64,000 nt of DNA from Hoyosella levis (lineage in GTDB: Bacteria; Actinomycetota; Actinomycetes; Mycobacteriales; Mycobacteriaceae): the NCBI RefSeq assembly GCF_026008515.1, contig NZ_BQYM01000010.1:1-64000 (forward strand). The letters run 5' to 3'. The first letter of the stretch is position 1; every line of letters begins with the position of its first letter. The position numbers and the translations under genes were made by a program. A model generated the notes under the pieces. The model saw only the letters and a program-made list of their open reading frames with translations, did not search any database and was not told where the DNA came from. This document shows positions 34,410-43,072 of this stretch, in pieces.

Positions 34410-35777
34410 CTACAAGCGCCCCGCAGCCTTCAGGGCCAGGTATTGATCCGCGAGGGCGGGCGGCAATGCCTCGGGGTCCGCGTCGACCACGGTGACCCCC
34501 CGCGCTCGCAACGAGGCCGCGACACGGCCGCGCTGCGCGAGGTCCTGCTCGGCCGCCGCGGCGGCGTGCACGGAATCGCTGCTCGACCGGTCCTGGGCGA
34601 TCTCGCGCAGCGCCGGGTCCGCGACTGACGCGAGGATCACCTGATGCCGCGCGATCAGGCCATCGAGCACGGGCATCCAGGACTGCTCGATCGCTGCGGG
34701 CTCGAGCGGGGTCACGAGCACCACGAGGCATCGCTTCCTCGCCCGGCGAAGCACCTCCGCGACGACCCCGGACGCACTCGTCTCGACGAGCCGCGGCTGA
34801 ACGGCGGCCATCGCATCAACCATCGTCGGCAGCAGCACTGACTCGGTCGAGCCCGAGGCACGCGAGGTGACCGCGGTGTCATGCGAGAGGTAGTCGACGC
34901 GGTCACCGGCCCGGCAGGCCAGCACCCCGAGCAGCAAGGCCGCATCGAGCTGCGCGTCCAGGCGCGGCGCATCCCCCACCCGGCCCGCCGAAGTGCGGCC
35001 ACTGTCGACCACGATGATGATCCGGCGATCCCGCTCCGGGCGCCACGTTCGCACCATCACATCGCGGGAGCGGGCCGTAGCGCGCCAATCGATCGATCGC
35101 ACATCATCGCCCGGCACATACTCGCGCAACGAATCGAACTCGGTTCCCCCGCCGCGGCCGAGCACGGATCGCCGCCCATCGAGCTCGCGCAGCCGCGCCG
35201 TGCGCGAGGGCAAGTGCTTGCGGCTCGTGAACGGCGGCAATGCTCGCACCGTCCCGGCAACGTGCCGGTCATGCTGCCGCCCCGCTACACCCAGCGGCCC
35301 CACCGATCGGAGAGTCGTCGCCACCACGTCGCGGTCGCCCCGGCGCAGCGGCGTGATCCGCACGGCAACAGTGCGCGCATGACCAGCAGGGACATCGATC
35401 GTCCACTGGTTGCTAGTCGCGCCCGCGCTGGGCACCCAGGCATCGCGCGCCTGCCCCCGCACCCTCCGGCGCCCCTCGTTGGCGATGCGGAGCCGGGATT
35501 CCACGCTGCCCCCGAGCTGCACTGACCTCTCCCCCGACCTTGTCACAGCCACATCCCGTAGCGATCCGGCCAGTGCCCAGTCAGCGGCGATCACGGCCAC
35601 AACGAGCAGCGCGGCGCCACCGAGCCCCCACCAGGACGGCGCGAGAAGCCCCACAATCGGTGCCGCCACAAGCGCCAGCACCCCCGCGCGCCCTGTCACG
35701 ATCACGCTCGCACGACCACGGGTGGTCATCGTGGCACCGCCACGGGTGGTCATCGTGGCACGGCCACGGGTCGTCAT
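34410..35777 (-). CDS. DUF58 domain protein (vWA-like, MoxR partner)
   Basis: This 455-aa protein has two membrane segments near residues 30-75. A DUF58 domain (FDSLREYVPGDDVRSIDWRATA) is followed by a von Willebrand A-like fold with metal-site DSGRTS. DUF58 proteins work with MoxR AAA ATPases as chaperone-like modules, often for envelope or stress functions. The ATG overlaps the moxR stop (ATGA). The first 24 residues are three copies of MTTRGRAT-type octapeptide from a 24-bp DNA repeat, giving three in-frame ATGs. Rv3693 is the likely M. tuberculosis counterpart by position. Confidence 0.9.
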   Translation of the reverse strand: MTTRGRATMTTRGGATMTTRGRASVIVTGRAGVLALVAAPIVGLLAPSWWGLGGAALLVVAVIAADWALAGSLRDVAVTRSGERSVQLGGSVESRLRIANEGRRRVRGQARDAWVPSAGATSNQWTIDVPAGHARTVAVRITPLRRGDRDVVATTLRSVGPLGVAGRQHDRHVAGTVRALPPFTSRKHLPSRTARLRELDGRRSVLGRGGGTEFDSLREYVPGDDVRSIDWRATARSRDVMVRTWRPERDRRIIIVVDSGRTSAGRVGDAPRLDAQLDAALLLGVLACRAGDRVDYLSHDTAVTSRASGSTESVLLPTMVDAMAAVQPRLVETSASGVVAEVLRRARKRCLVVLVTPLEPAAIEQSWMPVLDGLIARHQVILASVADPALREIAQDRSSSDSVHAAAAAEQDLAQRGRVAASLRARGVTVVDADPEALPPALADQYLALKAAGRL

Positions 35778-35787
35778 CGTGGCACGG
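35716..35787. repeat. 24-bp tandem repeat (three copies) at the moxR-DUF58 junction
   Basis: Copies lie at 35716-35739, 35740-35763 and 35764-35787, differing by one base each. On the minus strand every unit contains an ATGACCACCCG start region for the DUF58 gene. The first unit also carries the moxR stop. The repeat is in frame, so copy number changes lengthen the N-terminal octapeptide array. Confidence 0.9.
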
Positions 35788-36742
35788 CCACGGTCGCGAG
35801 CACGTGGTCGAGCACCCCCTCGGCCGTGGTGCCGTCCATCTCGGCCTCGGGCCGCAGGCCCAGTCGATGGCGCAGCGCCGGCCGGGCGATCGCCTTCACA
35901 TCATCGGGGGTGACGTAGTCGCGCCCCACCAGCCACGCCCAGGCCCGCGCGGCATGCAGCAGGGCGGTGGCCCCGCGCGGCGAGACCCCGAGCTGCACCG
36001 CCGGAACGGTGCGGGTGGCGCGGCACAGGTCGACCCCGTAGCCCATGATCTCCTCCCCGACCGTGACTCCCCGCACCCCGTCCCGCGCCGCCGCGAGATC
36101 GCCTGCCGTCGCGACGGCCCGCACTCCTGCCGCTGCGAGATCATGCGGATCGAAGCCTGCCATGTGCCGCGCGACCAGGCCCGCCTCGTCCTCGCGCGAG
36201 GGCAGGCCCATGGTGAGCTTGAGCAGGAAGCGGTCGAGCTGCGCCTCGGGCAACGGATAGGTGCCCTCCTGCTCGACCGGGTTCTGGGTGGCGACGACCA
36301 CGAACGGATCAGGCAGCGGCCGGGAAGCCCCATCGGCGGTGACCTGTCGCTCCTCCATCGCCTCGAGCAGCGCGGACTGGGTCTTCGGAGGGGTGCGGTT
36401 GATCTCGTCGGCGATCAGCAGGTTCGTGAACACAGGGCCTTCGCGGAAGGAGAATCGCTCCGCTGCCGCGTGGTAGATGATCGAGCCGGTGATGTCGCTG
36501 GGCATCAGGTCCGGGGTGAACTGCACGCGCGTCGACCGCATCTCCAGGCTCGTGGCGAGCGCGCGGACGAGCAGGGTCTTCGCCACCCCCGGCACTCCCT
36601 CGATGAGCACGTGCCCCCGGCAGAGCAGCGCCACGAGCAGTCCGCTGACCGCGGCATCCTGCCCGATCACGGCCTTGCCGATCTCCTCGCGCACGGCGTG
36701 CATGGCCTCGCGCGGGTCGCTGATCTTCGGTGCTGGGCTCAT
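35774..36742 (-). CDS. moxR: MoxR-family AAA+ ATPase
   Basis: This 322-aa AAA+ ATPase has Walker A GVPGVAKT (residues 49-56), Walker [10 protein letters not shown] (108-116), sensor ATQNP and the C-terminal lid with [17 protein letters not shown]. It is thought to act as a chaperone with its DUF58 partner. The start overlaps the DUF4350 stop by ATGA. By order and neighbours it corresponds to moxR2 (Rv3692) of M. tuberculosis. Confidence 0.94.
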   Translation of the reverse strand: MSPAPKISDPREAMHAVREEIGKAVIGQDAAVSGLLVALLCRGHVLIEGVPGVAKTLLVRALATSLEMRSTRVQFTPDLMPSDITGSIIYHAAAERFSFREGPVFTNLLIADEINRTPPKTQSALLEAMEERQVTADGASRPLPDPFVVVATQNPVEQEGTYPLPEAQLDRFLLKLTMGLPSREDEAGLVARHMAGFDPHDLAAAGVRAVATAGDLAAARDGVRGVTVGEEIMGYGVDLCRATRTVPAVQLGVSPRGATALLHAARAWAWLVGRDYVTPDDVKAIARPALRHRLGLRPEAEMDGTTAEGVLDHVLATVAVPR

Positions 36743-37899
36743 GGGTTGCTTCCCTCCGGGGTGTCGCGTCCTAGGTCTAGGTCATGCTCGAGCTCGGTGA
36801 GCGCGCGGGCCAGGGCGAGCAGCTCGGCGTCATCGGCGGGACGGGAACCGCTCAGCATCTCGGTGACCGCATCGGGTTCCCTCCCCGTCCGCGCGGCGAT
36901 GGTCGCCACCAAGGTTGGCCCGGCGGTGCCACGGGGCAGTCGCAGCAGCCGGGCAGCCCGATCGGTCGTCGCAGCACGCAGGATGCTCGCTGCGTGAGCA
37001 TGATCGCGGGAGCGCTGGTAGAGGCGGGCCCGGCCCTCATGGGTCTCGGTGGCACGAATGAACACTGGTAGTGGCTCGGTCACGATGGGCCCGAGGCGCC
37101 GAGCGCGCCATGCGGCGAGCAGCACCACGCCGACGAGCACCTGCATGGCGGCGAACCACCAGCCGGTCGGGATGAGCGAGACCAGGGATCGCTCGTCGGT
37201 GCGGAACGCGGGATCGGTGGCGCTCGGCAAGTACCAGGAGAGAGTGGGGTGGCGACCGAGCAGCATCATGGACAGGGCGGCATTGCCCTCGTCGCCGAGG
37301 TGCTCGTTGGTAAGCGGCGCGGCGGTGCCGAGGATGATGATGGTGCTGTTTCCAGCGCTCGCGGGGATCACGACGAGCGAATCGTCGTAGCAACGTATTG
37401 TTGGCGGCTCGGCGCTGTAGCGGGCACCGCCGAGGGTGGCGCGCCCCGCGCTCGCCGCGGCGGGCAGGTCGCAACCGGCCTCGAGCGCAGCGGTGAGCGC
37501 AGGCCGGAGCAGGTCGATGTCGCCAGGCAGTTCCTCGAGCAACGACGGGCCCGGATCGACCAGGATGGTGGTGCTCGCCGTACCGATCAGGTCCAGCATG
37601 CGCGCGCTGGGCACGTCAGCGGGATCGGTGACCAGGACTGTGCCTCCCGGTGCGGCAGCCAGCGCCTGATCGTAGGACTCGGTGCGGCTGGCCTGCACGC
37701 CTTCCTCGCCCAGCAGCACGTCGAGCGCGCGGGTGCCCGAGGGGGCCGCCGAGCGTGGATCAAGCGGCGTGCTCGCATCGGTTCCGCCGAGCACCACGGT
37801 GACGATGGCCGTGGTGACGACCGCCATGCCGATCAGCAGCGGCGCGCGCATGGCTTGCCAGCGCGCACGCCGGGTCGTGGGGCCGGGCGCGGCGGTCAC
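36739..37899 (-). CDS. DUF4350 domain membrane protein
   Basis: This 386-aa protein has an N-terminal membrane helix (about residues 18-40) and an extracytoplasmic DUF4350 domain with SGTRALDVLLGEEGVQ and TVLVTDPADVP. A second helix lies near 245-265, followed by a cytoplasmic Arg-rich tail. The function is unknown, but the domain is a constant part of MoxR/DUF58 operons. It begins at GTG in a GTGA overlap with the DUF4129 gene. Confidence 0.88.
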   Translation of the reverse strand: MTAAPGPTTRRARWQAMRAPLLIGMAVVTTAIVTVVLGGTDASTPLDPRSAAPSGTRALDVLLGEEGVQASRTESYDQALAAAPGGTVLVTDPADVPSARMLDLIGTASTTILVDPGPSLLEELPGDIDLLRPALTAALEAGCDLPAAASAGRATLGGARYSAEPPTIRCYDDSLVVIPASAGNSTIIILGTAAPLTNEHLGDEGNAALSMMLLGRHPTLSWYLPSATDPAFRTDERSLVSLIPTGWWFAAMQVLVGVVLLAAWRARRLGPIVTEPLPVFIRATETHEGRARLYQRSRDHAHAASILRAATTDRAARLLRLPRGTAGPTLVATIAARTGREPDAVTEMLSGSRPADDAELLALARALTELEHDLDLGRDTPEGSNP

Positions 37900-38573
37900 C
37901 GGGGTGGCTCCGGCGTCGCGCTGGACAGCAGATCGCTGCTTGCCCGGCCGAAGGCGATCGCATCGTCGGCGGCAGCGATGATCGCGTAGTCCGCGCTCGT
38001 GGCATCGCGATGCCCGTAGAGCACGTCATCGAGCACAGGGGCGGCCGAGCGCATCGCGCTAGCCGCCTCGGAATGGCGAGCTTCGAGATGGTTGGCGAGC
38101 TCCCAGGCCGTGGAACCGCGCGTGTCCTCGATGATGCCGCGCTCCTCGAGGCTGGCGGTGGCCGCATGGAAACGGGCCGCGATGGCCATGGCGAGGTCTC
38201 CCTCGCGGAGCGCGGCCTCCGCGGCGAGCCGGTGATCACGGGCACTATCGCGCGCCGCGCTGCTGCGCCCGGACCGGGCAGCACGGCTAGCGCGCAGCGC
38301 TCCCGCCCGCCACCTGACGAGCACGAGTGCCGCGACCAGGACGGCGACGAGGACGAGCAGGCTGCCGATCCCGCTCGGGGATAATCCCTCGATCCCAGAC
38401 AGCGCGACGCTGATCGCCCGGCCGAGTTGCTCGAGCAACCAGCCGGTTGCCTGCTCGAGCAACGATGGTCGCTGCTCGAGGTAGACCGCGCGGGAGAGTT
38501 CCTCGCGCGCCGCGGCCCCCGCCGGATCGCGGGCGATCTCGACGGGGGGCTGCAGCGTGGTCCGCGATGGCAT
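37896..38573 (-). CDS. DUF4129 domain membrane protein
   Basis: This 225-aa protein has one clear membrane helix (about residues 68-88) and a C-terminal DUF4129 region (LALAEAALREGDLAMAIAARFHAA-type, with WELANHLEAR). The domain is predicted to resemble transglutaminase-associated modules and occurs in moxR operons. The ATG at 38573 lacks an obvious ribosome site but is eight bases after the preceding stop, implying coupled translation. A TTG 42 bases upstream is possible. Confidence 0.82.
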   Translation of the reverse strand: MPSRTTLQPPVEIARDPAGAAAREELSRAVYLEQRPSLLEQATGWLLEQLGRAISVALSGIEGLSPSGIGSLLVLVAVLVAALVLVRWRAGALRASRAARSGRSSAARDSARDHRLAAEAALREGDLAMAIAARFHAATASLEERGIIEDTRGSTAWELANHLEARHSEAASAMRSAAPVLDDVLYGHRDATSADYAIIAAADDAIAFGRASSDLLSSATPEPPR

Positions 38574-38580
38574 GGGCGGG

Positions 38581-39651
38581 CTACCGGGCGCCCTGCTCCT
38601 CGCTGGCGCGAGCAAGCTCGATATCGAGCCCTTCCTTGCGCATGCGCAGGTCGACGTAGAGCAGCGACGTGGCAGCCGTGGAGAACGGGGTGACCACGAT
38701 GGACAACAGGATGCCGCCGATCGCGGAAATGATCAGGACCGGAATGTTGCTGTCCGCCGCGATGCCCGCGATGCCACCGATGATGCTGAACGGGATCATG
38801 AAGATCAGGCTGATACCGAAGACGATGAGCATCAGCAGGAGCAGGACGCCCAGGACCCGCCACCACGTGCCACGCACCAGCGCGATCGAGCGCTGGATGG
38901 CGGTGATCACGCCGGTCTTCTCGAACACGAGCGCGGGCACCGAGACCGAGACGAGCACGCCGACCCACACCACGAGCGCGAGCGCGGCGAGCACCGCGAC
39001 GAGGCCGACCGCCCAGTGAACGAGGAAACCACCGACCACGATGGCGATCAGGGTGATCCCCGCGACCACACCGAGCAGGTAGAGGCCCAGGATGCGCAGC
39101 AGATGCGGCCGCGCCGCTGCCCAGGTCTCGCCGATCGTGATGCGATCACCCAGCACGGCGGACTTGACGACAGTGGTCAGCATGCCGAGCAGCACGATGG
39201 TGACGAGACCGTAGATCGCTGCGGCGATCAGCTGGCCAGTGATCCATCCAGCCATTCCTTCCGTACCGGTATCCATCGTGGCTGGATCGAACATCACATC
39301 AGCAGTGGGCAATTGCGTGCCGGTCGCGATGACCTGGCCGATGGTGACCAGGATCGCGGTGAGGCCGAACATGACGACGGCGTAGCGGGTCATCGTCTTG
39401 ACCGCGCCGTCGAGGATCTCGCCGACACCGAGGGGGCGCAGCGGGATCACGCCGGGGCGGGGCGCGCCGAAGCGCGAAGGGTCCACCTGCTGCATGGGTG
39501 GCATCCCGTAGCTGCCCTGTCCGTAGCCGCCCTGTCCGTAATTGCCCTGGGGGCCCGGCATGGCCCCCTGTGGTGGCTCGTAGCCAGGCGGTGGTGGGTA
39601 GTCGCCCCCTGGGTTGTCGCTTCCCGGATTCGAGCCCGGTGGATGGGTCAC
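38581..39651 (-). CDS. Polytopic membrane protein with Gly/Pro/Gln/Tyr-rich N-terminus
   Basis: This 356-aa protein has a disordered N-terminal tail of about 70 residues (for example NYGQGGYGQGSYGMPP) and then six membrane segments. The RPLGVGEILDGAVKTMTRYAV start of the membrane domain is typical of glycerophosphodiesterase-membrane-domain-like proteins in actinobacteria. By position it matches Rv3689. GTG 39651 has AAGGGGGA four bases upstream. Function unknown, envelope-related by context. Confidence 0.82.
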   Translation of the reverse strand: MTHPPGSNPGSDNPGGDYPPPPGYEPPQGAMPGPQGNYGQGGYGQGSYGMPPMQQVDPSRFGAPRPGVIPLRPLGVGEILDGAVKTMTRYAVVMFGLTAILVTIGQVIATGTQLPTADVMFDPATMDTGTEGMAGWITGQLIAAAIYGLVTIVLLGMLTTVVKSAVLGDRITIGETWAAARPHLLRILGLYLLGVVAGITLIAIVVGGFLVHWAVGLVAVLAALALVVWVGVLVSVSVPALVFEKTGVITAIQRSIALVRGTWWRVLGVLLLLMLIVFGISLIFMIPFSIIGGIAGIAADSNIPVLIISAIGGILLSIVVTPFSTAATSLLYVDLRMRKEGLDIELARASEEQGAR

Positions 39652-39788
39652 AGTTCCCCCTTCATCTCGGCGGGGCGGGCCAGCCGCGGGATGCCCGGTG
39701 GATCGAGCCAGCTGGATCGCCTCAGTGACCTCAGAGTCTGCCAGCCCCCGGCCGCGTACGCAGTGCGGAGTGACTCCGCTCGAGCACC

Positions 39789-40604
39789 TCACCCCGGAGG
39801 CGCGGCCCAGGGGTCATCGCTGGCCGGGCCCAGGATGGGGCGCGCGGGGACGCCTTGGCCCAGGGGCTTCGCGAGACGGGAACGCCTCTCCGCAATGAGA
39901 TCAGCGACGACGTCCTCGTCCGGTGTTGCCTCGGGAGGCGTGGCGCTGGTGCGCTGCAGCAGGCTCGCCGCGAGGTCACCGGCGATGCGGTCGCGTGCTC
40001 CTGCGGAGAAAGTATCGCGCCGAGCGAGGAAGCTCTGTGCCGCTTGCAGCAGCGCGGGGTCGACATCGGTCAGATCCACGGTCCTCGTCCAGTCCGCTCG
40101 CTTGCCGGGAGCGCTGCCCGGGCCGGCCATCATCGGGGCGAGCCGCTCGCGCACGACGATCGTGCCCGCGAGATGATCCCCGGCTCGCTTGCCGGCCGGG
40201 CTAGCGAGGGACACCACGAGCGCTACCGCGCCGAAGAAGCCCAGCACCCAGAAATCGAGGAAGAACCCGGCGAGGCCGCGCACGAGGGCATGGCGGCCAC
40301 TGATGGTTCCTCCGTCGTCGCGCAGCACCCGCAGCCCCATGATGGCCTTGCCGAGGCTACGGCCCCGCGTCAGCGTCTCGACCAGCACGGGCAGGGCGAT
40401 CATGACCAGGATGACGAGCAGGAGGGAGATCGCGGCATAGGCGGCGGGATCGAGCGCGGGCAGGGCCGCGAACAGCACCGCGACCAGCGTGCCGAGGATC
40501 GTGAGCTGCACGAGCACATCGATGGCCACCGCGACGCCGCGGCTCGCGAAAGTAGCGTGCCGCAGGTCGAGCTGGACCGCTTCGCCGGATACGAGTGCTG
40601 GCAT
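39789..40604 (-). CDS. RDD-family membrane protein
   Basis: This 271-aa protein has an RDD domain with the conserved ATFASRGVAVAIDVLVQL (Arg-Asp), GRSLGKAIMGLRVLRDDGG and PAGKRAGDHLAGTIVV. Three or more membrane segments are followed by a soluble C-terminal tail of about 100 residues. It heads the moxR-type block on the minus strand and corresponds by neighbourhood to Rv3695. TACCGT lies seven bases before the ATG, suggesting a leaderless mRNA. It is divergent from the VanW gene. Confidence 0.9.
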   Translation of the reverse strand: MPALVSGEAVQLDLRHATFASRGVAVAIDVLVQLTILGTLVAVLFAALPALDPAAYAAISLLLVILVMIALPVLVETLTRGRSLGKAIMGLRVLRDDGGTISGRHALVRGLAGFFLDFWVLGFFGAVALVVSLASPAGKRAGDHLAGTIVVRERLAPMMAGPGSAPGKRADWTRTVDLTDVDPALLQAAQSFLARRDTFSAGARDRIAGDLAASLLQRTSATPPEATPDEDVVADLIAERRSRLAKPLGQGVPARPILGPASDDPWAAPPG

Positions 40605-40740
40605 GGAATCCACGGTATCCGTGGCCCACAACGCCCGCACCTCCGCCGTCTCGCAGCTGTACGCGATCTCGAAGGCTGTGCCGTACCAGCGTGCATTCGA
40701 TAGGCTTTGGTCCACCGATGATCAGGGGAGCCGTGCACGC

Positions 40741-42540
40741 GTGACCGACGAGCAGACCAACGACAGCACTGCTGACGAGCCCAGCAACGACCAGGACCAG
40801 GCCGCTGACACCCAGGCCGACACCCCGGCCGACGGCACCGACAGAGCTGGATCGGATCGTGGCAGTGCCGGGAAGCGTCGCGGTCGCCGCATCATCATCG
40901 CTGCCGTGGCCCTGCTCCTGATCGCGGGTGCCGCCTATGGCGCGGATATCTACTTCAGCCGTGGTGAGGTTCCGCGAGGCACCGAGGTCCTGGGCACCGA
41001 GATCGGCGGGATGCCGCGGGAACAGGCCCTCGTGGAGCTGCGCGAATCGCTCAAGGACCGGGAGACCGCGTCCGTGCCCGTGATCGCCGGTGACATCGAG
41101 ACCGCCCTCGTTCCCGCTGAGGCTGGCCTCGCGCTCGACCTCGAGGAGACAGTCGATCAGGCGGCCGATCAGCCTCTCAATCCGTTGACCCGGCTCGCTT
41201 CGCTGTTCCGGGAGCGGGAGGTGCCTGTGGCCCGCACCGTCGATGAGCCCGCGCTCGCCGCCACGATGGAACGCCTCGTCGGCGAGATCGACCGCGAGCC
41301 GCAACCCGGCGGCATCGCCTTCGACGGTGCCCGTGCCGTCCCGATCATGCCCCAGCAAGGCCAGCAGTTGCTCGCCGAGACCGCGCGCGGCATCGTCGTC
41401 CGGGACTGGCCCCTCGGAATACCGCTGATGCTGCCCGCCGACATCACCGAGGTCGAGCTCACCGAGGAGGACATCGACCGCGCGATGCGCGAGATCGCCG
41501 AGCCCGCGCTCGCCACCCCGCTCGAGGTCACCGGCAGGAGCGACACCACCGCTACGTTGCCGCCCGAGCAGGTCGGCGAGGTGCTGCGCTTCGAGGCAGA
41601 CGGTCCGGAGCTGCGGCACTTCTTCGACCAGGAGGCCGCGATCGGCATCCTCTCCCCCCAGCTCGCCTCCACCGAGTACCCGGCGCGTGACGCCACCGTG
41701 GCGCTCGGCAACTCGGGGCCGTACGTGGTGGAGGATCGCGAGGGCAGGAAGATCGACTGGGAAGCAACTCTCACTGGTTTCGACGAGCTGATGCTGCGGA
41801 CCGAGGACCGCACCGTCGACGCCGAGTACGTCGAGATCATCGCGGAGTTCCGCACCGCCGATGCGGAGGCCCTCGGCATCAACGAGGTCGTTGCCGAGTA
41901 CACCACCAGCGGATTCGCCACCGAGTCCGGGGTGAATATCCGGCAGGCCGCGCGGGAGGTCAATGGCGCCGTGGTCAAGCCGGGCGAGACGTTCTCGCTC
42001 AACGGCTACACGGGGCCGCGCGGCACCGCCCAGGGCTACATCGAGTCAGGCATCATCCTCAACGGGCGGCCCTCCGAAGCGGTCGGCGGTGGCATCAGCC
42101 AGTTCGCGACCACCCTGTACAACGCGTCCTACTTCGCGGGCATGGATGACGTGGAGCACCAGGAGCACTCGTACTACATCTCGCGCTACCCGGCCGGCCG
42201 CGAGGCAACGGTGTGGGAGGGCGCGATCGACGTGAAGTTCCACAATCCTTATAGCACCGGCATTCTCATCCAGTCGTTCGGCGACTCATCCAGCGTCACG
42301 GTGCGGATCTGGGGCACCAAGACGGTGAACGTGCAGTCGATCAATGGCGGCCGCTGGGCGTATACGAGCCCGTCGCGCATCACCCTGCCGGAGGGACCGA
42401 ACTGCTTCCCCTCGAACGGGTCGCAGGGCTTCACCACCTCCGATACCCGTGTGGTGCGCGATGCCCAGACTGGTGCGGAGATCTCCCGCACCACCCGCAC
42501 AGTGCGCTATGACCCGCAGCCGATCGTGGAGTGCAAGTAG
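40741..42540 (+). CDS. VanW-family membrane-anchored protein
   Basis: This 599-aa protein has an acidic cytoplasmic N-tail (residues 1-45), a membrane helix (51-68) and an extracytoplasmic region. The latter contains peptidoglycan-binding-4-type repeats (about 80-330) and a VanW domain (about 430-560). The VanW domain carries GETFSLNGYTGPRGTAQGY and GGGISQFATTLYNASYFAG. VanW itself accompanies vancomycin-resistance genes but its reaction is unknown. Here there are no van ligase genes. GTG 40741 has GGGGAG ten bases upstream. Confidence 0.9.
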   Translation: MTDEQTNDSTADEPSNDQDQAADTQADTPADGTDRAGSDRGSAGKRRGRRIIIAAVALLLIAGAAYGADIYFSRGEVPRGTEVLGTEIGGMPREQALVELRESLKDRETASVPVIAGDIETALVPAEAGLALDLEETVDQAADQPLNPLTRLASLFREREVPVARTVDEPALAATMERLVGEIDREPQPGGIAFDGARAVPIMPQQGQQLLAETARGIVVRDWPLGIPLMLPADITEVELTEEDIDRAMREIAEPALATPLEVTGRSDTTATLPPEQVGEVLRFEADGPELRHFFDQEAAIGILSPQLASTEYPARDATVALGNSGPYVVEDREGRKIDWEATLTGFDELMLRTEDRTVDAEYVEIIAEFRTADAEALGINEVVAEYTTSGFATESGVNIRQAAREVNGAVVKPGETFSLNGYTGPRGTAQGYIESGIILNGRPSEAVGGGISQFATTLYNASYFAGMDDVEHQEHSYYISRYPAGREATVWEGAIDVKFHNPYSTGILIQSFGDSSSVTVRIWGTKTVNVQSINGGRWAYTSPSRITLPEGPNCFPSNGSQGFTTSDTRVVRDAQTGAEISRTTRTVRYDPQPIVECK

Positions 42541-42586
42541 CCTGCTCGTTTCCGGCCTTGGGCGCGGACGGCATCCGCATCACCAG

Positions 42587-42653
42587 GCCCGCGACTGTGC
42601 AAGAAACGACAGGTTTGGTCGATGCCCGTGTCGTTTTTCGAACACTCGCGGGC
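42587..42653. repeat. Palindromic repeat, copy A (downstream of the VanW gene)
   Basis: A 25-nt left arm (42587-42611) pairs with a right arm (42629-42653) at 21 of 25 positions, with a 17-nt loop. The core AGAAACGACA / TGTCGTTTTT is shared with the copy at 45081-45142 and the half-copy at 87-107. A T-run inside the right arm could make it a terminator. Confidence 0.75.
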
Positions 42654-42668
42654 GACTGTCGGGCGCGC

Positions 42669-42702
42669 CCGACAGTTAGTCAAACATCCGTTAGACTGTT
42701 TG
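42669..42702 (+). promoter_or_regulatory. Promoter and operator of the metal-resistance operon
   Basis: CCGACA (42669-42674) and TAGACT (42692-42697) have 17-bp spacing as -35 and -10. Transcription would start at the ATG (42704), so the mRNA would be leaderless. An inverted repeat CAAACA (42681-42686) / TGTTTG (42697-42702) overlaps the -10. It resembles operators of CadC-type ArsR repressors, so the repressor encoded next to it probably binds here. Confidence 0.65.
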
Positions 42703-42703
42703 C

Positions 42704-43072
42704 ATGACTGAAGGCACCGGCGACACCTGCGACCTGCTCTGCCTCGACCTGCCCCGGGCCGAAGCCATCCGCACCAGCCTCCCCAGCGAGGAACTGCGCC
42801 GACGAGCCGCCGAGCAGGCCCGCGGCCTCGCCGAACCGACCCGCATCGCCCTCGCGACCGCGCTCGCGAGCGGCGGCGAGTTGTGCGTCTGCGACCTCTC
42901 CTGGATCACCGGCACCAGCAAAGCGCTCGCCTCGCACCACCTGCGCCAGCTCCGCGCCACTGGCATGGTCACCTCGCGCCGCGACGGCAAGCTCGTCCTC
43001 TACCGCCTCGCCCCCGAGACCGCATCGCTGCTCGGCATGCTGCTCGGCACCACCGAGGGGAGCACGCCATGA
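42704..43072 (+). CDS. ArsR/SmtB-family metal-sensing repressor, CadC type
   Basis: This 122-aa winged-helix repressor has Cys9 and Cys13 in the N-terminal tail (CDLLCLD) and Cys61/Cys63 in ELCVCDL. This is the four-Cys alpha3N site of CadC sensors for Cd2+, Pb2+ and Zn2+. The recognition helix is SKALASHHLRQLRATGM. Metal binding should release the operator and induce the ATPase gene, which begins inside its stop codon (ATGA). The protein starts directly after the promoter. Confidence 0.92.
   Translation: MTEGTGDTCDLLCLDLPRAEAIRTSLPSEELRRRAAEQARGLAEPTRIALATALASGGELCVCDLSWITGTSKALASHHLRQLRATGMVTSRRDGKLVLYRLAPETASLLGMLLGTTEGSTP

Noticed and set aside
40489-40740. Upstream extension of the VanW frame
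   Set aside because: It is antisense to the start of the RDD gene and lacks a ribosome site; GTG 40741 has one.
42640-42655. Possible SOS box near TCGAACACTCGCGGGC
   Set aside because: Only the first half resembles the actinobacterial LexA site; the second half GTTCGA is missing, and the sequence is explained by the palindromic repeat.
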